64,000 nucleotides of DNA from Hormiphora californensis (taxonomy: Eukaryota; Ctenophora; Tentaculata; Cydippida; Pleurobrachiidae). The notes under the pieces are model-generated. The model did not search any database. It saw only the letters and a program-made list of their open reading frames with translations, and was not told the origin of the DNA. Location: contig CM035354.1 in assembly GCA_020137815.1 (NCBI GenBank), positions 2,887,342-2,951,341 of the forward strand, given 5' to 3'. How positions within the stretch are numbered: position 1 is the stretch's first letter; every line of letters begins with the position of its first letter. A program made the position numbers and the translations under genes. Positions 39,301 to 47,935 of this stretch are shown in pieces.

Positions 39301-40587
39301 TCCTCCCACCCCTGCTGTGCGAGGCAGTGTATAACAGGAACCATGCTCTAATCGCAGAACTTATCAAGCGGAATGTATCTTTAAACGTGAGTTAATTGGG
39401 CCGTTATAGCAGTACAAATAAATAATAGGCTGTAAGTGCAGTGCATGGCGCCGCCAGACCCCCTTTTGATTTTCCAATTCTTAGATCAGGTAGGCCAGAC
39501 AGATACTAGGGTTGTGTGATAATGAAGTTGTTATTACCTTATTCAAAATATATCGCTCCCCTAGCTGACACAATTCCTCCCCACATGAAGGTGTTCGATT
39601 ATGATGACCGTTCTCCCCTCCACATAGCGTGCACCCTAGGGGAGACAGATATAGTTAGAACACTGATATGGCAGAATGTGGATATCAACAAAATTGATAG
39701 GTACAAATCAGGAACCGACCGAAACAAGTAAACAACCAATCAGAACTCGTTATTTAGGTCACGTGACTGGTTATCAGCCAATCAGGGACCAGTATTTTCT
39801 GATTCGGTCGGTTTCTGGTACAAATTGCTTGAATTGTTCATACTTTATTTTTATTCCGGAGCATGGAACCAGTGTCAAGCATGTGTGTATGGTGAATAGC
39901 AATGTGGTTTGGGTGCTATTGAAAGAAGTGCATTTAATTCAGTCAGGCCAATGCTCTGACAGATTAAATTGCACTGAAATTCGTGCCCGTACTAGGAATT
40001 TCGTGACCGTACTGTATGGCGGCGCCATACCCCATTTGACAGTGCGCTCAGATGGGGTCGCGGCGCCAGACAGTACCCGTACAAGATAATACAGAAATTA
40101 TAAATTTACCATTTTCAGGTTCGGTCTATCACCCATGCTTCAGGCGTGTAAGGGCCGCCAGGATGGGGTTTGTAAGCTACTCCGGAAGGCAGGGGCCAAG
40201 CTGTCAATAAGCCCTGAGAAAGAGGTAGGTACGGGCTGGGGGGAAGTTATGTAATTGAGCTTGTGTTGGGGGAAGTTATGTAATTGGGTAGGAAGGGGGC
40301 TTGTGTTGGGAGAAGTTATGTAATTGGGTAGAGGGTTTAGTATTTGTAATTCAAAATACTCCTCCCAATACACTTACTTTCTTGATGAATGGGGGAATGA
40401 TGTATGAATTGATTGATTTCAGATATCTCTGCTGTGTTGGTCGGCCAGGAACGGGGATTATGACATGATAGACCGGCTGCAGAAGCAAGGAGCCAATATC
40501 CATGCTAAGGATGGGTATGGAAAGTCGTGTATTGATGTGGCGAACACAAGAGACGCTGATATAATGCGAAACCTTGAAAAGATATGA
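21376..40587 (+). CDS. Polytopic membrane protein with C-terminal ankyrin repeats
   Basis: I do not recognise the family of the membrane half. Exons: 21376-21482 (least certain), 28914-29101, 29966-30169, 31231-31375, 31920-32075, 32518-32640, 33246-33403, 34590-34791, 35067-35206, 36218-36263, 36376-36450, 36780-36941, 38479-38642, 38924-39061, 39184-39386, 39510-39700, 40119-40224, 40423-40587. All phases agree, giving about 890 residues. From about residue 100 to 400 there are roughly ten hydrophobic segments (for example LGLCVLLASAL, QLLLLVPLQFINLL, ILGVVSAIFL, LIGVLGVFATTFCA). From exon 35067 on, ankyrin repeats appear (DYDGRCALHIAASNGE, DYDDRSPLHIACTLGE, DGYGKSCIDVA). The LTDEELSTTLCSLVRNGDV-type linker resembles the ankyrin tail of animal asparaginases, but no asparaginase domain is present. 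The ankyrin half is probably cytosolic. Introns carry many transposons and junction-centred minisatellites. The two halves could be separate genes, though the phase chain argues against that. Confidence 0.72.
21560..21630 (+). mobile_element. Copy of the GGCGCCGCGACCCCATCTGAGCGC repeat family
   Basis: A short element with (t)ctggcgccgcgacccc, atctgagcgcac and aaatggggcgccgcc, whose ends are inverted around GGCGCC. Related copies lie at 22650-22715, 38383-38450, 38683-38735 and 40018-40070. The last is a clean inverted repeat from ggcggcgccatacccc to the opposite end. Confidence 0.75.
22180..22348. mobile_element. 169-bp MITE with GCTTGTAGT ends, copy 1
   Basis: The inverted ends read gcttgtagt and actacaagc, followed inward by GGTAATGGAAA and its complement. 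The second copy at 32646-32814 has the same length and opposite orientation. No target duplication is obvious. Confidence 0.85.
22485..22650. repeat. Cluster of TCAGAGCATTGGCCTGA repeats
   Basis: Several copies of a 17-bp word, in both orientations, are joined by gagaactgtggtcagagc direct repeats. The same word recurs across the window (16285-16385, 21785-21850, 23905, 25645-25800, 26230-26665, 31795-31865, 38655, 39943). Confidence 0.85.
22736..23355. mobile_element. Foldback element, arms of about 200 bp
   Basis: The left arm from ccTGGCGCGACCCCCGC pairs with the right arm ending GCGGGGGTGGCGCCagg. Internal matches include cgatccactg, gtcaacaaga/gtgggtcaaaattgacactgaag and their complements. 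The spacer at about 22960-23110 contains a short direct repeat of tgatgtatactcacaag. No target duplication found and no ORF. Confidence 0.85.
24890..25372 (+). repeat. Minisatellite, about 16 units of 30-33 bp
   Basis: The unit is cacatagtac-ctatactcgcatcttctgctg. A block of later units uses cacatgttcc instead, which opens a repetitive reading frame (LYSHLLLHMF) that I regard as non-coding. It lies in the long 5' intron of the membrane/ankyrin gene. Confidence 0.95.
25836..25942 (-). mobile_element. hAT-type MITE copy with 8-bp duplication
   Basis: Complete copy in reverse orientation, flanked by ttagggat (25828-25835) and ttaggaat (25943-25950), an 8-bp target duplication with one mismatch. 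Confidence 0.93.
26205..26695 (+). repeat. Minisatellite built on TCAGGCCAATGCTCTGA
   Basis: About seven units of some 60 bp: ccaatagggtcaggccaatg, ctctgacagtaccat, catggttctggccaatacc. A larger duplicated block (tatggcagtgac-cagcggttcctgaatag) brackets the array at 26153 and 26491. Frames on both strands are repeat artefacts. Confidence 0.9.
27171..27440. mobile_element. Probable TIR element of about 265 bp
   Basis: The left end gtggaaaatgactaaagcgg pairs with the right end ccgccttattcattttccag. The interior has a short inverted pair (ttcgagccgtgatgtgat and atcacggcccaaattgt). No coding capacity. Confidence 0.65.
28190..28975 (+). repeat. Six-fold 3' splice-site and exon-start array
   Basis: Six copies of a 115-126-bp unit start their exon part at 28308, 28427, 28551, 28666, 28788 and 28914. 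Each unit has a C-rich tract, cacag and the first 60 or so bases of exon 28914-29101. Only the last copy continues into the rest of the exon; the others run into cccctaattac and in-frame stops. Confidence 0.95.
29078..29800 (+). repeat. Donor-site array, about 17 units of 43 bp
   Basis: The last bases of exon 28914-29101 and its donor (CGATACCCTATACTACTAGgtaagtt) are repeated in a 43-bp unit also containing aactgacatccatacag. Copies are nearly identical, with a 2-bp insertion near 29588 and single changes at a few places. Every copy keeps a GTAAGT donor. Confidence 0.97.
30316..31100 (+). mobile_element. hAT-type MITE split by a nested element
   Basis: MITE halves lie at 30316-30386 and 31055-31100. 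The outer target duplication is ataataag (30308-30315 and 31101-31108). The interruption is the element at 30387-31054. Confidence 0.93.
30387..31054. mobile_element. 668-bp element nested in the MITE
   Basis: It is flanked by the 8-bp duplication tatcagcc (30379-30386 and 31055-31062). Ends are inverted: GG-rich run, GCCGGCTGAAGTTTTTGAAG on the left and the complement plus a C run on the right. Sub-terminal arms carry many copies of GAAGTTTTT and AACTTCAAA. The interior is AT-rich without an ORF. An 8-bp duplication again points to the hAT group. Confidence 0.9.
31366..31632 (+). repeat. Donor-site array after exon 31231-31375
   Basis: The exon end and donor (AACAAgttagttat) recur about eight times as ttACAAGTTAGt(tat)cagctggg within GGGAGG-rich units. 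The open frame across it is a repeat artefact. Confidence 0.85.
32180..32545 (+). repeat. Acceptor-site array before exon 32518-32640
   Basis: The 3' splice site and exon start (caatagGACAGTGATTGGCTATGAGATG) occur at about 32188, 32276, 32356 and, as the used copy, 32514. In between are shorter caatagGACACTAAAC units on a C-rich background. All keep the AG. Confidence 0.92.
32646..32814. mobile_element. 169-bp MITE with GCTTGTAGT ends, copy 2
   Basis: Reverse copy of 22180-22348. It begins only 5 nt after the inferred donor of exon 32518-32640 (ttaca|gtgct), so it replaces nearly all of the intron side of that 5' splice site. This may explain the weak GTGCTG donor. Confidence 0.85.
32815..33025 (+). 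repeat. Minisatellite of 24-29-bp units
   Basis: Seven units of (ttata)cccccactccctgattagggaag directly follow the 169-bp MITE inside the intron. Repeated PHSLIREV-type translation is an artefact. Confidence 0.93.
33435..33543 (-). mobile_element. 109-bp hAT-type MITE with exact 8-bp duplication
   Basis: Complete reverse-orientation copy flanked by cccatgac at 33427-33434 and 33544-33551. It sits about 30 bp after the donor of exon 33246-33403 and directly next to the element at 33552-34403. Confidence 0.95.
33801..33868 (+). pseudogene. tRNA-Glu-like sequence
   Basis: It has an A box (tggtgtagtgg), an anticodon arm with CTC (ggactctcacccc) and a B box (gggttcgaatcc). The acceptor ends do not pair over seven bases, so this is a tRNA-derived relic or a SINE-like head rather than a working tRNA gene. 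Confidence 0.5.
34163..34233 (+). pseudogene. tRNA-Asp-like sequence
   Basis: It has an A box (tggtctagtgg), an anticodon stem-loop cgcatgtcaagcg with GTC, then ggagacc and a B box (gggttcaatcc). The T stem and acceptor stem are degenerate. It lies in the same element as the Glu-like relic, about 300 bp away, in the same direction. Confidence 0.5.
34792..34900 (+). repeat. gtaaccatgg repeats and duplicated donor
   Basis: After exon 34590-34791, short gtaaccatggtaacctgagt units repeat. Then taccagaggatcatctacga, the end of the exon, is repeated with a mutated donor (AAGTAT). Similar gtaaccatgg units follow exon 36218-36263 at 36278-36350. Confidence 0.85.
35228..36112. mobile_element. 885-bp foldback element with arms of about 320 bp
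   Basis: Arms at 35228-35555 and about 35780-36112 are near-perfect inverted copies, starting gtaccgtgtgcggcaaaaa and ending in the complement. The unique centre is about 220 bp. Flanks allow a TA duplication. It lies in the intron between exons 35067-35206 and 36218-36263. Confidence 0.92.
36582..36754 (+). mobile_element. pogo/mariner-type MITE, copy 1
   Basis: The 173-bp element has ends CAGTCGGACCCCGATTTA and the complement, TA on both sides, and repeated CGATTTAGTGG words inside. It ends 25 bp before the acceptor of exon 36780-36941. Related copies are at 49583-49749 and 60343-60514. Confidence 0.92.
36930..38122 (+). repeat. About 17 microexon-like units after exon 36780-36941
   Basis: Units of 60-75 bp each contain gtcatggtaacgtctcttgtacag, then ACCCTGCCCAATTGTGAG, then gtaaagtc and a G run. 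The 18 nt lie between an AG and a GTAAAG identical to the real donor at 36942, and the TTGTGAGgtaaag part matches the exon end. One unit has lost its donor (about 37460), two have a 27-nt version with an in-frame stop (37956, 38026), and one copy is inverted (about 37080-37125). Confidence 0.95.
39709..39817 (+). mobile_element. 109-bp hAT-type MITE inserted at a 5' splice site
   Basis: Complete copy with exact target duplication gtacaaat at 39701-39708 and 39818-39825. The left duplication is the first 8 intron bases of exon 39510-39700, so the element sits directly at the donor. Confidence 0.96.
40018..40070. mobile_element. Short inverted repeat with GGCGCC ends
   Basis: Member of the ggcgccgcgaccccatctgagcgc family in reverse orientation, 50 bp before exon 40119-40224. 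Confidence 0.7.
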
Positions 40588-40848
40588 CATTTAAATGGGA
40601 TAGGCAGAGTTGAAAGAAGTGTGTATTTTTTATAGATTTGTTTTTTTATAATCTCTCTTTCTCACATAATCAAAGATTTTTTAGAGGACAAGAAATATAA
40701 TTGAACACAAAACTTTTTAGTCGTAGCTTATGTGCAAACTGCAAGTCTCTCTCTCCGATTAAAGAATTGTCCGTTGTCCATCATCTCTATATCCAGCAGC
40801 TGTGTCAGCAACAAGGGGATCAAAACACAAACACTCTCACTTGCACAG

Positions 40849-40915
<67 letters not shown>

Positions 40916-41048
40916 CACACACACACACACACACTCACTCATCTCACTTGCACAGTCACTCACACACACATACACACACTCTTACTTACACTCTCTCTCA
41001 CACACAGTCACGCTCACACACAAATAAATAACTAAAACACCGACCCTC
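40588..41048. other. Convergent intergenic region with (CA)n microsatellite
   Basis: This lies between the 3' ends of the membrane/ankyrin gene (+) and the CDV3-like gene (-). It holds a (CA)n tract at 40849-40936 and CA-rich sequence to 41022. An AATAAA at 41023-41028 could serve the + strand gene. No further coding sequence seen. Confidence 0.8.
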
Positions 41049-42169
41049 CTAGGACTGCAAAACACCAAATTTGTTGCTCAGTTGCATAGACTCTTGTTTC
41101 CGTTGTTCCACCGCCTTTCTGCTTCCCCCCTTGACAGTGTCGAATGATGGATCGTGTTTCTCGTGCGTTCGGTTTGCTCCCAGTTGCGGGAATTGGTCCT
41201 GAAGGGAGAGAGAAGAGGTGAAAATATGGCATTCAAGTGTTTCGGGAGAAGAAAAGAAGAGGCAAGTGGAGGTTGCGCAAAGGCTAAATGCCTGCTCGGT
41301 GTGCTTTTATTATGAGGCGCGTGGCGCGCGTTCCACTAAATCGCCCCAAAAGTGGGACGGCCACTGGGCTACACATCACACACGAGATGAACCGGGTATC
41401 ATTATTCATGATATTTATAATCATTCTTCTTCGAAACTTACCACACTGTTCACATTGAGCTGCTCTCGGCCTCGAACTCGAACTTGCTGGGTGGCACCTG
41501 CTTGTCTCTGACTAGGTGGCACATACTTTCCCGCGTTCAGGAGACCCGAGGGAATAGACGGAACTGAAATGAGATGCATTAGCAGAGAACTTAATGTGTT
41601 CAATGTATCTAATTCTTAGTTTGAAGTTATCACTTTTCTAGAAAAATTATCTACCTGTTTTAGCGGTTGAAATGGGTCCACGGACTAGTTTAGGGGGTGT
41701 CGATGAAAGTGGTGCCCAAGGTCCCTTTTCCTCCTGTCCCCTCCTCCCCATCACTCCCTACCTCCTGTTCCTCCTGTTGAACCTCCTCTTCTTCCTCTTT
41801 CCTGACGAGAGCGAGGGGGTAATGGGTTTTTGTAGTTGGTATATTGTTATGTTCACTATTCTTACTGCATAAACTACAAATTAAATGGGTAATACAACTT
41901 TGGACCACATACTTGGTATCAAGAGATTTGATCTTCAAGTTCTCCAGACCCTCTGATACATCATCGTTGATCTCTATCCACTCGTTGTCATCAGGCCGAG
42001 CAATACTCGCCTCCACACTGGGTGCGTGCTGGGTGGACGTCTCCTCTGCTGCCGACTTATCAACAGCAAACTGCTCGATAAGAGTGGCGGCTGTCACCTT
42101 CCCCGCAGTCTTCTTGTTCTTTCGTTTGTCTTTCTTGGCAAAGAAATCACCCAGCTCGTCGTCACCCAT
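41049..42169 (-). CDS. CDV3: CDV3 homologue
   Basis: CDV3 is a small, conserved, mostly disordered protein of unclear function. Exon 1 is 42169-41913 and starts MGDDELGDFFAKKDKRKNKK, the family's DFFAKKDK opening, followed by an acidic DNEWIEIND segment. Exon 2 ends at 41655 and contains EEKGPWAPL, matching the family's GPW motif. Exon 3 is 41563-41442, with GLLNAGKYVPPSQR (the G-x-Y-x-PP-x-x-R motif). Exon 4 is 41198-41049, with DQFPQLG and a coiled C-terminus ending KFGVLQS. The 5' limit of exon 2 is unclear: the frame upstream of 41790 hits a stop, so a further acceptor or a tiny exon is missing from my model. It lies 545 bp downstream of U2AF65 on the same strand. Confidence 0.88.
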
Positions 42170-42714
42170 GTTGTGTGTGTGGGACTACTTGCTATATCGT
42201 AGGGGGAGATGTGTGGGTAAATTTGGGGAGGGGTGGTAGAACATGGAGGGGTAACAAGAATTAGGAAGTGCAATTATAATTAGAAGGTCTTCGAAAGGAG
42301 GGTAGACAGGGATTTAAAAGTGGAGAAAATAAACGCAAATTCAACACTAAGCTTTGTATAGTAAAATAGTTTGGGGGTAATCAGTTAACATACACACACA
42401 CATCACTTTCCCTCTTATCTCTCCAGGGACATTCCTCTGCGAATAAATAACTGTCCCACTTTCAATAAACTCTCTCTCTCTCTCTCTCTCTCTTTCCTCT
42501 TCTCTCTCTCTCTCTTTCTCTGTTTCACTAAATATCACCATGTTTAGCGTGTGTTGTAGGTATAACATGTGTGTAAAGTTCGTCGAAGTTCGGACAATAT
42601 ATGTATGTCTTTTTGCAACGACCGGGGCAAGTCCTGAATAAAAATGCACTTTTGAAAGAGAGACAAAAAGATGGCCGATTTTCAAAAAGAGCTTCGTAAG
42701 AGAAGACACACCTC
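42170..42714. other. Spacer between CDV3 and U2AF65 genes
   Basis: Holds a (CT)n tract at 42470-42525 and no supported exon. It should contain the CDV3 promoter and the U2AF65 3' UTR. Confidence 0.6.
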
Positions 42715-44140
42715 TCAGAAGTCTCTCTTTCTGAATTTCTCCAAGTTATAATAAGATGTGACCACCACACGATTAGCGAACTTCCTTCCAGCCAATGCTC
42801 CCGCTGCTTTTTTCGTGTCCTCCGGACTGGCAAACTCACAGAAAATTTTGCCCTGTCCTGGTACTGCCTGTCCTTCAATTGGACGAGGAACGATGACATT
42901 CCTAACCCTTCCATACTTCCCGCATTCCTCCCTAACATCCTCCAGAATCTCCTGATACTCATCATCATCCAGCAGGTCGTCTAGCGTGATCATGTTCATC
43001 AGACAGAGCACCTCCGTCGCTTCATTTAGGGTACTCATTAGATCCATGCCCTGTATTGGTAGTGGTATACCCGCCACTGCACTCGCGGAGGTCTGTTTTT
43101 GGTTTGCACCCGCCCGGTTCACAATCAACTTCTTCTCGCCCAAAGACATTCCGTTGAGTCCCTCGATTGCTTGTTCAGCATTCTTAGGGTCAATGTACTC
43201 ACAGAAAGCGTACCCTTTCGACTCTCCTGTTGAGCTGTCCTTAACCAAAGTGAAGGATTTCAGCATTCCGAAACTAGTCAGTAGCTCCTTGACCTGGTCC
43301 TCATTCAAATGAGATGGTAAAGATCCGATAAACAGCTTGTTGGGGGTCTCCTCCACAAAGGTACTGACAATTCCTGGAATGTGGCCCGGGCCCCCGGACA
43401 TACCTCCCTGACCAGCGGGCAAGGGTTTGTAGTCATTTGGTCGACGGATCTTCAGCGTTTGACCCATGAAACTAATACCATCAAAGGCCAGGCAGTTCGT
43501 TGTTTCCTCAACCGATCGCAGCTCGAGAAAGGCGAAATTTCGTTCAAAGTTTATCTGGGTGGCAATTACTGGATTTCCTGCAGCACAAGCCAAACCACAA
43601 TCCTTCATTTGTTTGTTAAAGAACTCAGTCATGGCATCCTCAGTGGTACCAAAGGGAATATTTCCCAGGTACAACCTCCTAGCCTGCCTGGTGATATGAG
43701 ATTGTGCCATGGGAGCGGCTGCTATAGCAGCTGACACGGACGAGTTGCCGCCTCCTTGATCGCCCATCTGCATGATAGAGGGTGGCAGGGCAGCACCCGC
43801 AACTGGCAACTGGCCTGTAGCCTGTAATGCCTTGTACTGGAGCGGTGTTATGTGCTCGAATCCAGGGGGAGGAACATCCCAGAATTGAGAGGGCTTCTTT
43901 CGCCGAGATTTCTTTGATTTCCGATCACCAGACCTACTCCTGGACCTTCGCCTTTCACGGCTCTTAGGAGCGAGAGCGATGTCGTCGCCTGTCTCGTGAT
44001 CGAGATCGAGACCTGTGCTTCTTCTTCTTTTTCTCTTTCCTCTCTCTCCGTGGACTCCGACTCCGTTCCTCTCTCTTCGGACTGACGCGTTCCTGCTTTT
44101 CAACGCCATTTTCGTCATCAGGCCGGTATGGCGACGACAT
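42715..44140 (-). CDS. U2AF2: Splicing factor U2AF large subunit (U2AF65)
   Basis: U2AF65 binds the polypyrimidine tract at 3' splice sites together with U2AF35 and SF1 in the nucleus. Here it is intronless or nearly so. The start chosen is 44140 (MSSPYRPDDENG), giving an RS/K-rich N-terminus. Then come SQFWDVPPPGFEHITPLQYK, with the Trp that contacts U2AF35, RRM1 (RRLYLGNIPFGTTED), RRM2 (NKLFIGSLPSHLNEDQV, KGYAFCEY) and the C-terminal UHM (EVLCLMNMI, GKIFCEFASPEDTKKAAGAL), ending at FRKRDF. The frame from the start stops at TAA 43966-43964 in the RS region. The long downstream frame is open through the same place, so a 1-nt indel or a tiny intron of about 60 nt with weak sites separates them. 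The rest is uninterrupted. Confidence 0.95.
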
Positions 44141-46660
44141 CCTGACTAGAAAAGGAAAGTTAAATTGTTAATGGAATGAATTAGCTAATAAAAGTGTTTT
44201 GTGTTAAGCAAAGTACAAATAGAGAACAAGTGGTAACGACAATGTAATTGTTGGGCAAATCGCCAGCCCAGGAAATGGTTGTATTGTAGGAGCTGTCCAG
44301 CGTTAGTCATTACGGCCCTGATTATAGCATAGTTCGAAACAAAAACTGTCACACGCGGTCACATCAAGGGGCGTAAAACCCGACACAAGCAGGCTCAGGG
44401 ACCAGCCTCAGCGGGGTTGTATGGGTAGCCGGCAGATTTCTCAGAAAATTTTGAGATTTTAGGCTTTAGCGATGATTTCTACCATCTGAGAGCGCTTAGA
44501 GAGGAATTGGAAACAACTTGACCTACGCTGCAGACTGCAGTTTCCTGTATCCGTCACAAACGTGCACACTTCTCACTACGGGACTACTGCAGCGAATGCA
44601 AACAGCCAATACAACGCGGGATAAGGCAGTGCTTTTGCTTTTTCAATGGCCAAGTTGGCAAACGCTGCTGGCAGCGCGGGATAAGGCAGCGCTTTTCAAA
44701 AAGGAAAACGTTAAAATCTGGGTGCCTTTGATTGCTAACAATTCGTAGTTTTAGCGCGCGCGACGGGTTAGGGCTATCCGTAAGGGTCTGGTTAGGGTTT
44801 GGTTTGGGGTTATCGGTTAGGGCTATCGAATTTCTAACATACCGTTTAGTTTACTCAAATTGGCCATGTGGTTGCATGGCTATAGCCGTTTGAAAAAAGT
44901 CCGTTTCAAGCGACTTGACCCGTAATTCTTGGAATTTGGCGCATTGCGCGTGTATTTACAAAGGGGAAATCCTGAATTTCCAGGAATCTCAGGTCAAGGC
45001 GTTTGAAAGTGTACTCTTTTGGTAGCGTGCACCTGTAAACACGCTGCAAGGCACCCAGATTATAATCTTGGCATACGTTGCAGGCGGGGGTGCGCGCATG
45101 AGGGGGCTGCAGCGCATTCCAAGGATTTAAAAAAAACCTAAAAAAACGATTTGAGATTTTATTTTAAAATCGCGCGCTCTGGATTATGACGCGCATTTGG
45201 GTAATGCAGCGTAAACTTTATTCTGAATTTTTGCCAACACGTTGGCGATTTTGGCCAGGCGGCGATTTTTTTTAATATTCCCGAAATTTAAACCAGAACT
45301 CAAATTCAAGCCCGCGGGCTGCGTCATGCGTGCTCCGTGGTGTCTGTAGCTTATGCCATTCGAGCTTCGCCAGAAACAGATATAGACATATATTAGACAT
45401 TTAAGCTCTATCCCCTACAGTTTTGCTTTTAAAGGTGCTCAAAGTGAGCAAAAAAGAGGTAAAAATAGAAAAAATTCACTTAGAGCACCTAGCTTTTTAG
45501 TGGAAGCTCTTACGGTATTTCCCACGCCCCGTGGGAAAGTTTTTCGACCGTGGGAAAATGTTCGAACCGTGGGAAAAGAGATATACATACAATAACTATA
45601 AAAAATAAATCCACTATTTAAGTTTACAAGTTTACAAGTTTACAATTTGAAAAGCGCTGCCTTATCCCGCGCTGCTATCGGGGGCCAGCAACGTTTGCCA
45701 AGTTTACAATTAGAGTTTTATTTATAAAGAAACAGGCCTTCCCTGAATGGGTCCACCTAAATAAAATTAAGTTTAAAAACTATCCCTTCACACTCACACT
45801 CATCAGCACAGCACAGCACATTGAGGCGAAAGGTCATTTGGAAGTGGCGGGTACCCTCTGACTGGAGGACGATCGTGAAATCCTGTCAAGTAATTGCCCA
45901 ATGATGATTTGAACTGATTCAAGCTCACACAAGAATTGACAGCAGCTGGTAGAGTGTTCCATAAATGAGCTGCTCTTGGACCAAATGATCAGTGAAATTG
46001 ATTAGCTCGTTTCGTTTCTGCTATATAGGGGTAAGGAGTATCGATTCTCTATCAGATACCGTTTAGTTTACTCAAATCGGCCATGTGGTTCCGCGGCTAT
46101 AGCCGTTTGAAAAAAGTCGGTCTAAGTGGTGTACTTTTTTGGCAGCACGCATCTGTAAACACGCTATCTATCTACGGAGTGCCTGGGCTTGCCAACGGCA
46201 AGCCCACAGGGGACTATCGCAAAGCGATATCGCCGGCACTAGGAGAATAGCCCCCCTCCCCTCCCCCACCATCAGGAATTGACCACAGGACAGGTTCGCA
46301 TTATAGGTGGCTTCGGGTTCGGGAGGCTAAACTCCTTCGAGAGTCGCAGAATCTTGATTCTTCTTTCTGTGATTCTTGGCTCTGTGGCTCTATCCCCCTG
46401 CGACAAGAGGGGATGTCGCTTTCTGTACCACAGATTCTTCTTCGTTTACAATCTTGTAAACACGCTGCAAGGCACCCAGATTATAATCGCGCCCGTTGGA
46501 ATTTGCTGCTGTTCGAGGATTTTTGACGGGGACTAACTCGTTGGCTAAAGCCTAAATCACTGACCACACTGCCTCCCCCTTTATTGGCATACCCTACAGT
46601 CCGCCAGTGCACGAGACTTTAACGGCCACTAGGGTCACAAGCAGCGTAGGCCGACTCCCC
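44141..46660. other. Gene-poor repeat region upstream of U2AF65
   Basis: Repeated blocks occur in both directions. aaggcacccagattataatc occurs at about 45050 and 46470. The accgtttagtttactcaaat and ctatagccgtttgaaaaaag blocks lie near 44840-44900 and 46060-46120. gcgggataaggcagcgcttt lies at 44675 and its complement at 45650. These look like degraded transposons. Open frames (44518-44748, 46279-46536) lack support. A ttagggctatc-type G-rich stretch lies at 44768-44828. Confidence 0.6.
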
Positions 46661-46689
46661 TCTCATCTACAATGAACAATTAATTGTTA

Positions 46690-47554
46690 ATGAAATGGGA
46701 GAGAAACTTTATCAAGTTGTCAAAATGCGGACATACTCAAATCAACAGTATCAAAGGCTCTTTCAGCGATTTCAAATTACATATTTTCCGAGTTTAACAG
46801 TTACTCCGCTACCCTTCTCAGTCACCCCGTCAGTTCGTTTGACAGACCAACAAAAGCGTGGAATTCTCGTCTGGAGAAGTACCTTGACTTGGTTGAAACT
46901 GGTTATGGATGTGTGTTCCATGGTACTGATTGCCACGCCATCTCAGGTTAATTTGAAAAGTTACCCTACCAGGAGTGTCTGTGTTTACTTCAGTAATGTG
47001 CATCGCTCAACACTGCAGACAGACGTTTAACACGCCGGCACGTACACCTGCCCCTCTCGGCCCCCAACGACAAATTCCAGCTCATTTGTGTGGAGTATGA
47101 GCCTTTCCGGGTGTATGCTATTTGTCCCCCTAACACCTCAGATGGGACGGTGTTGGGGGCCTTTAATAAGGTGTTCTCAGATAAACACAAGGAAATACTA
47201 AACAGCGGGTTGAGTGATAAACTTCGTTTTGATAACTCAATATGTGCACTGGCGGCAGTTCGTGAGTCAGAGAGCGTTTGTCACATTGCGGAGGGCTTGA
47301 ACAGTAGTGAGATGAGAAAACTCCTCTCATACTCGCTATCCCGGTTGCTGATATCTGATCAGGTCAGCGATCCAAATGGAACTATAGGCCAGATTGAGTT
47401 CTTCTTTGTTGTATCAGACAAGTATAACTGTCAGTTGATTGGCAACGGAGAGGTTGTAGTATCAGCACTGTTTAAACCTTCCCTACCTCAATTAGTAACA
47501 CGAGCACTGGTAAAGGATATAGTTGAGTTCTTTACTATTAAACCTAAAAAGTGA
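46690..47554 (+). CDS. Unrecognised conserved-looking protein, 5' end missing
   Basis: I do not recognise this family. Exon A is open from just after a TGA near 46690 to 46946, and exon B is 47019-47554; they join in phase 1 (ending CHAIS, resuming DRRLTRRH). The frame is about 260 residues, globular and not repetitive, with landmarks NADILKS, WNSRLEKYLDLVETGYG, LICVEYEPFRVYAICPP, LGAFNKVFSDKHKEIL and RALVKDIVEFFT. It has no clear membrane segment or signal peptide. No in-frame ATG occurs at the start of exon A, so an upstream exon is probably missed. It is followed 380 bp later by the TMBIM gene on the same strand. Confidence 0.7.
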
Positions 47555-47935
47555 GAGCATTTGTGGCATGTTGTATCAAGAATTGTGAATCTAAATGCTG
47601 TAGAAAGTTTGATACTTGTAACTATGTGAATTGTGAAAAACCGGAAAAACAGGTTTTTATTTGTGCAGTGTGGTGTGAGACGTGAGTATTTGTTTTAAAT
47701 GACATACAATTTGGAGAGAGAGGGAATGAATATAAAGGTTGGTTGATTACATATTAGCCCCATAATCAGAGAATACTCCTTCAATTCCGACTGGATGAAT
47801 CAACAGACTAATTTGTGTATGCTATATTATGATGTGTATATATATTTGATTACATTAGCTAATATTTTGTCACATATGTAGCTTCATTATTAGACCATCC
47901 TCATATCTAACTATCCACTCTCAATTAGGATACAC

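Noticed and set aside
35067-40587. Cytosolic asparaginase (ASPG) gene
   Set aside because: Only the ankyrin tail looks similar. No asparaginase catalytic motifs occur upstream; the preceding exons encode membrane segments.
44768-44828. Interstitial telomere repeat (TTAGGG)
   Set aside because: Only about three TTAGGG words in non-tandem context.
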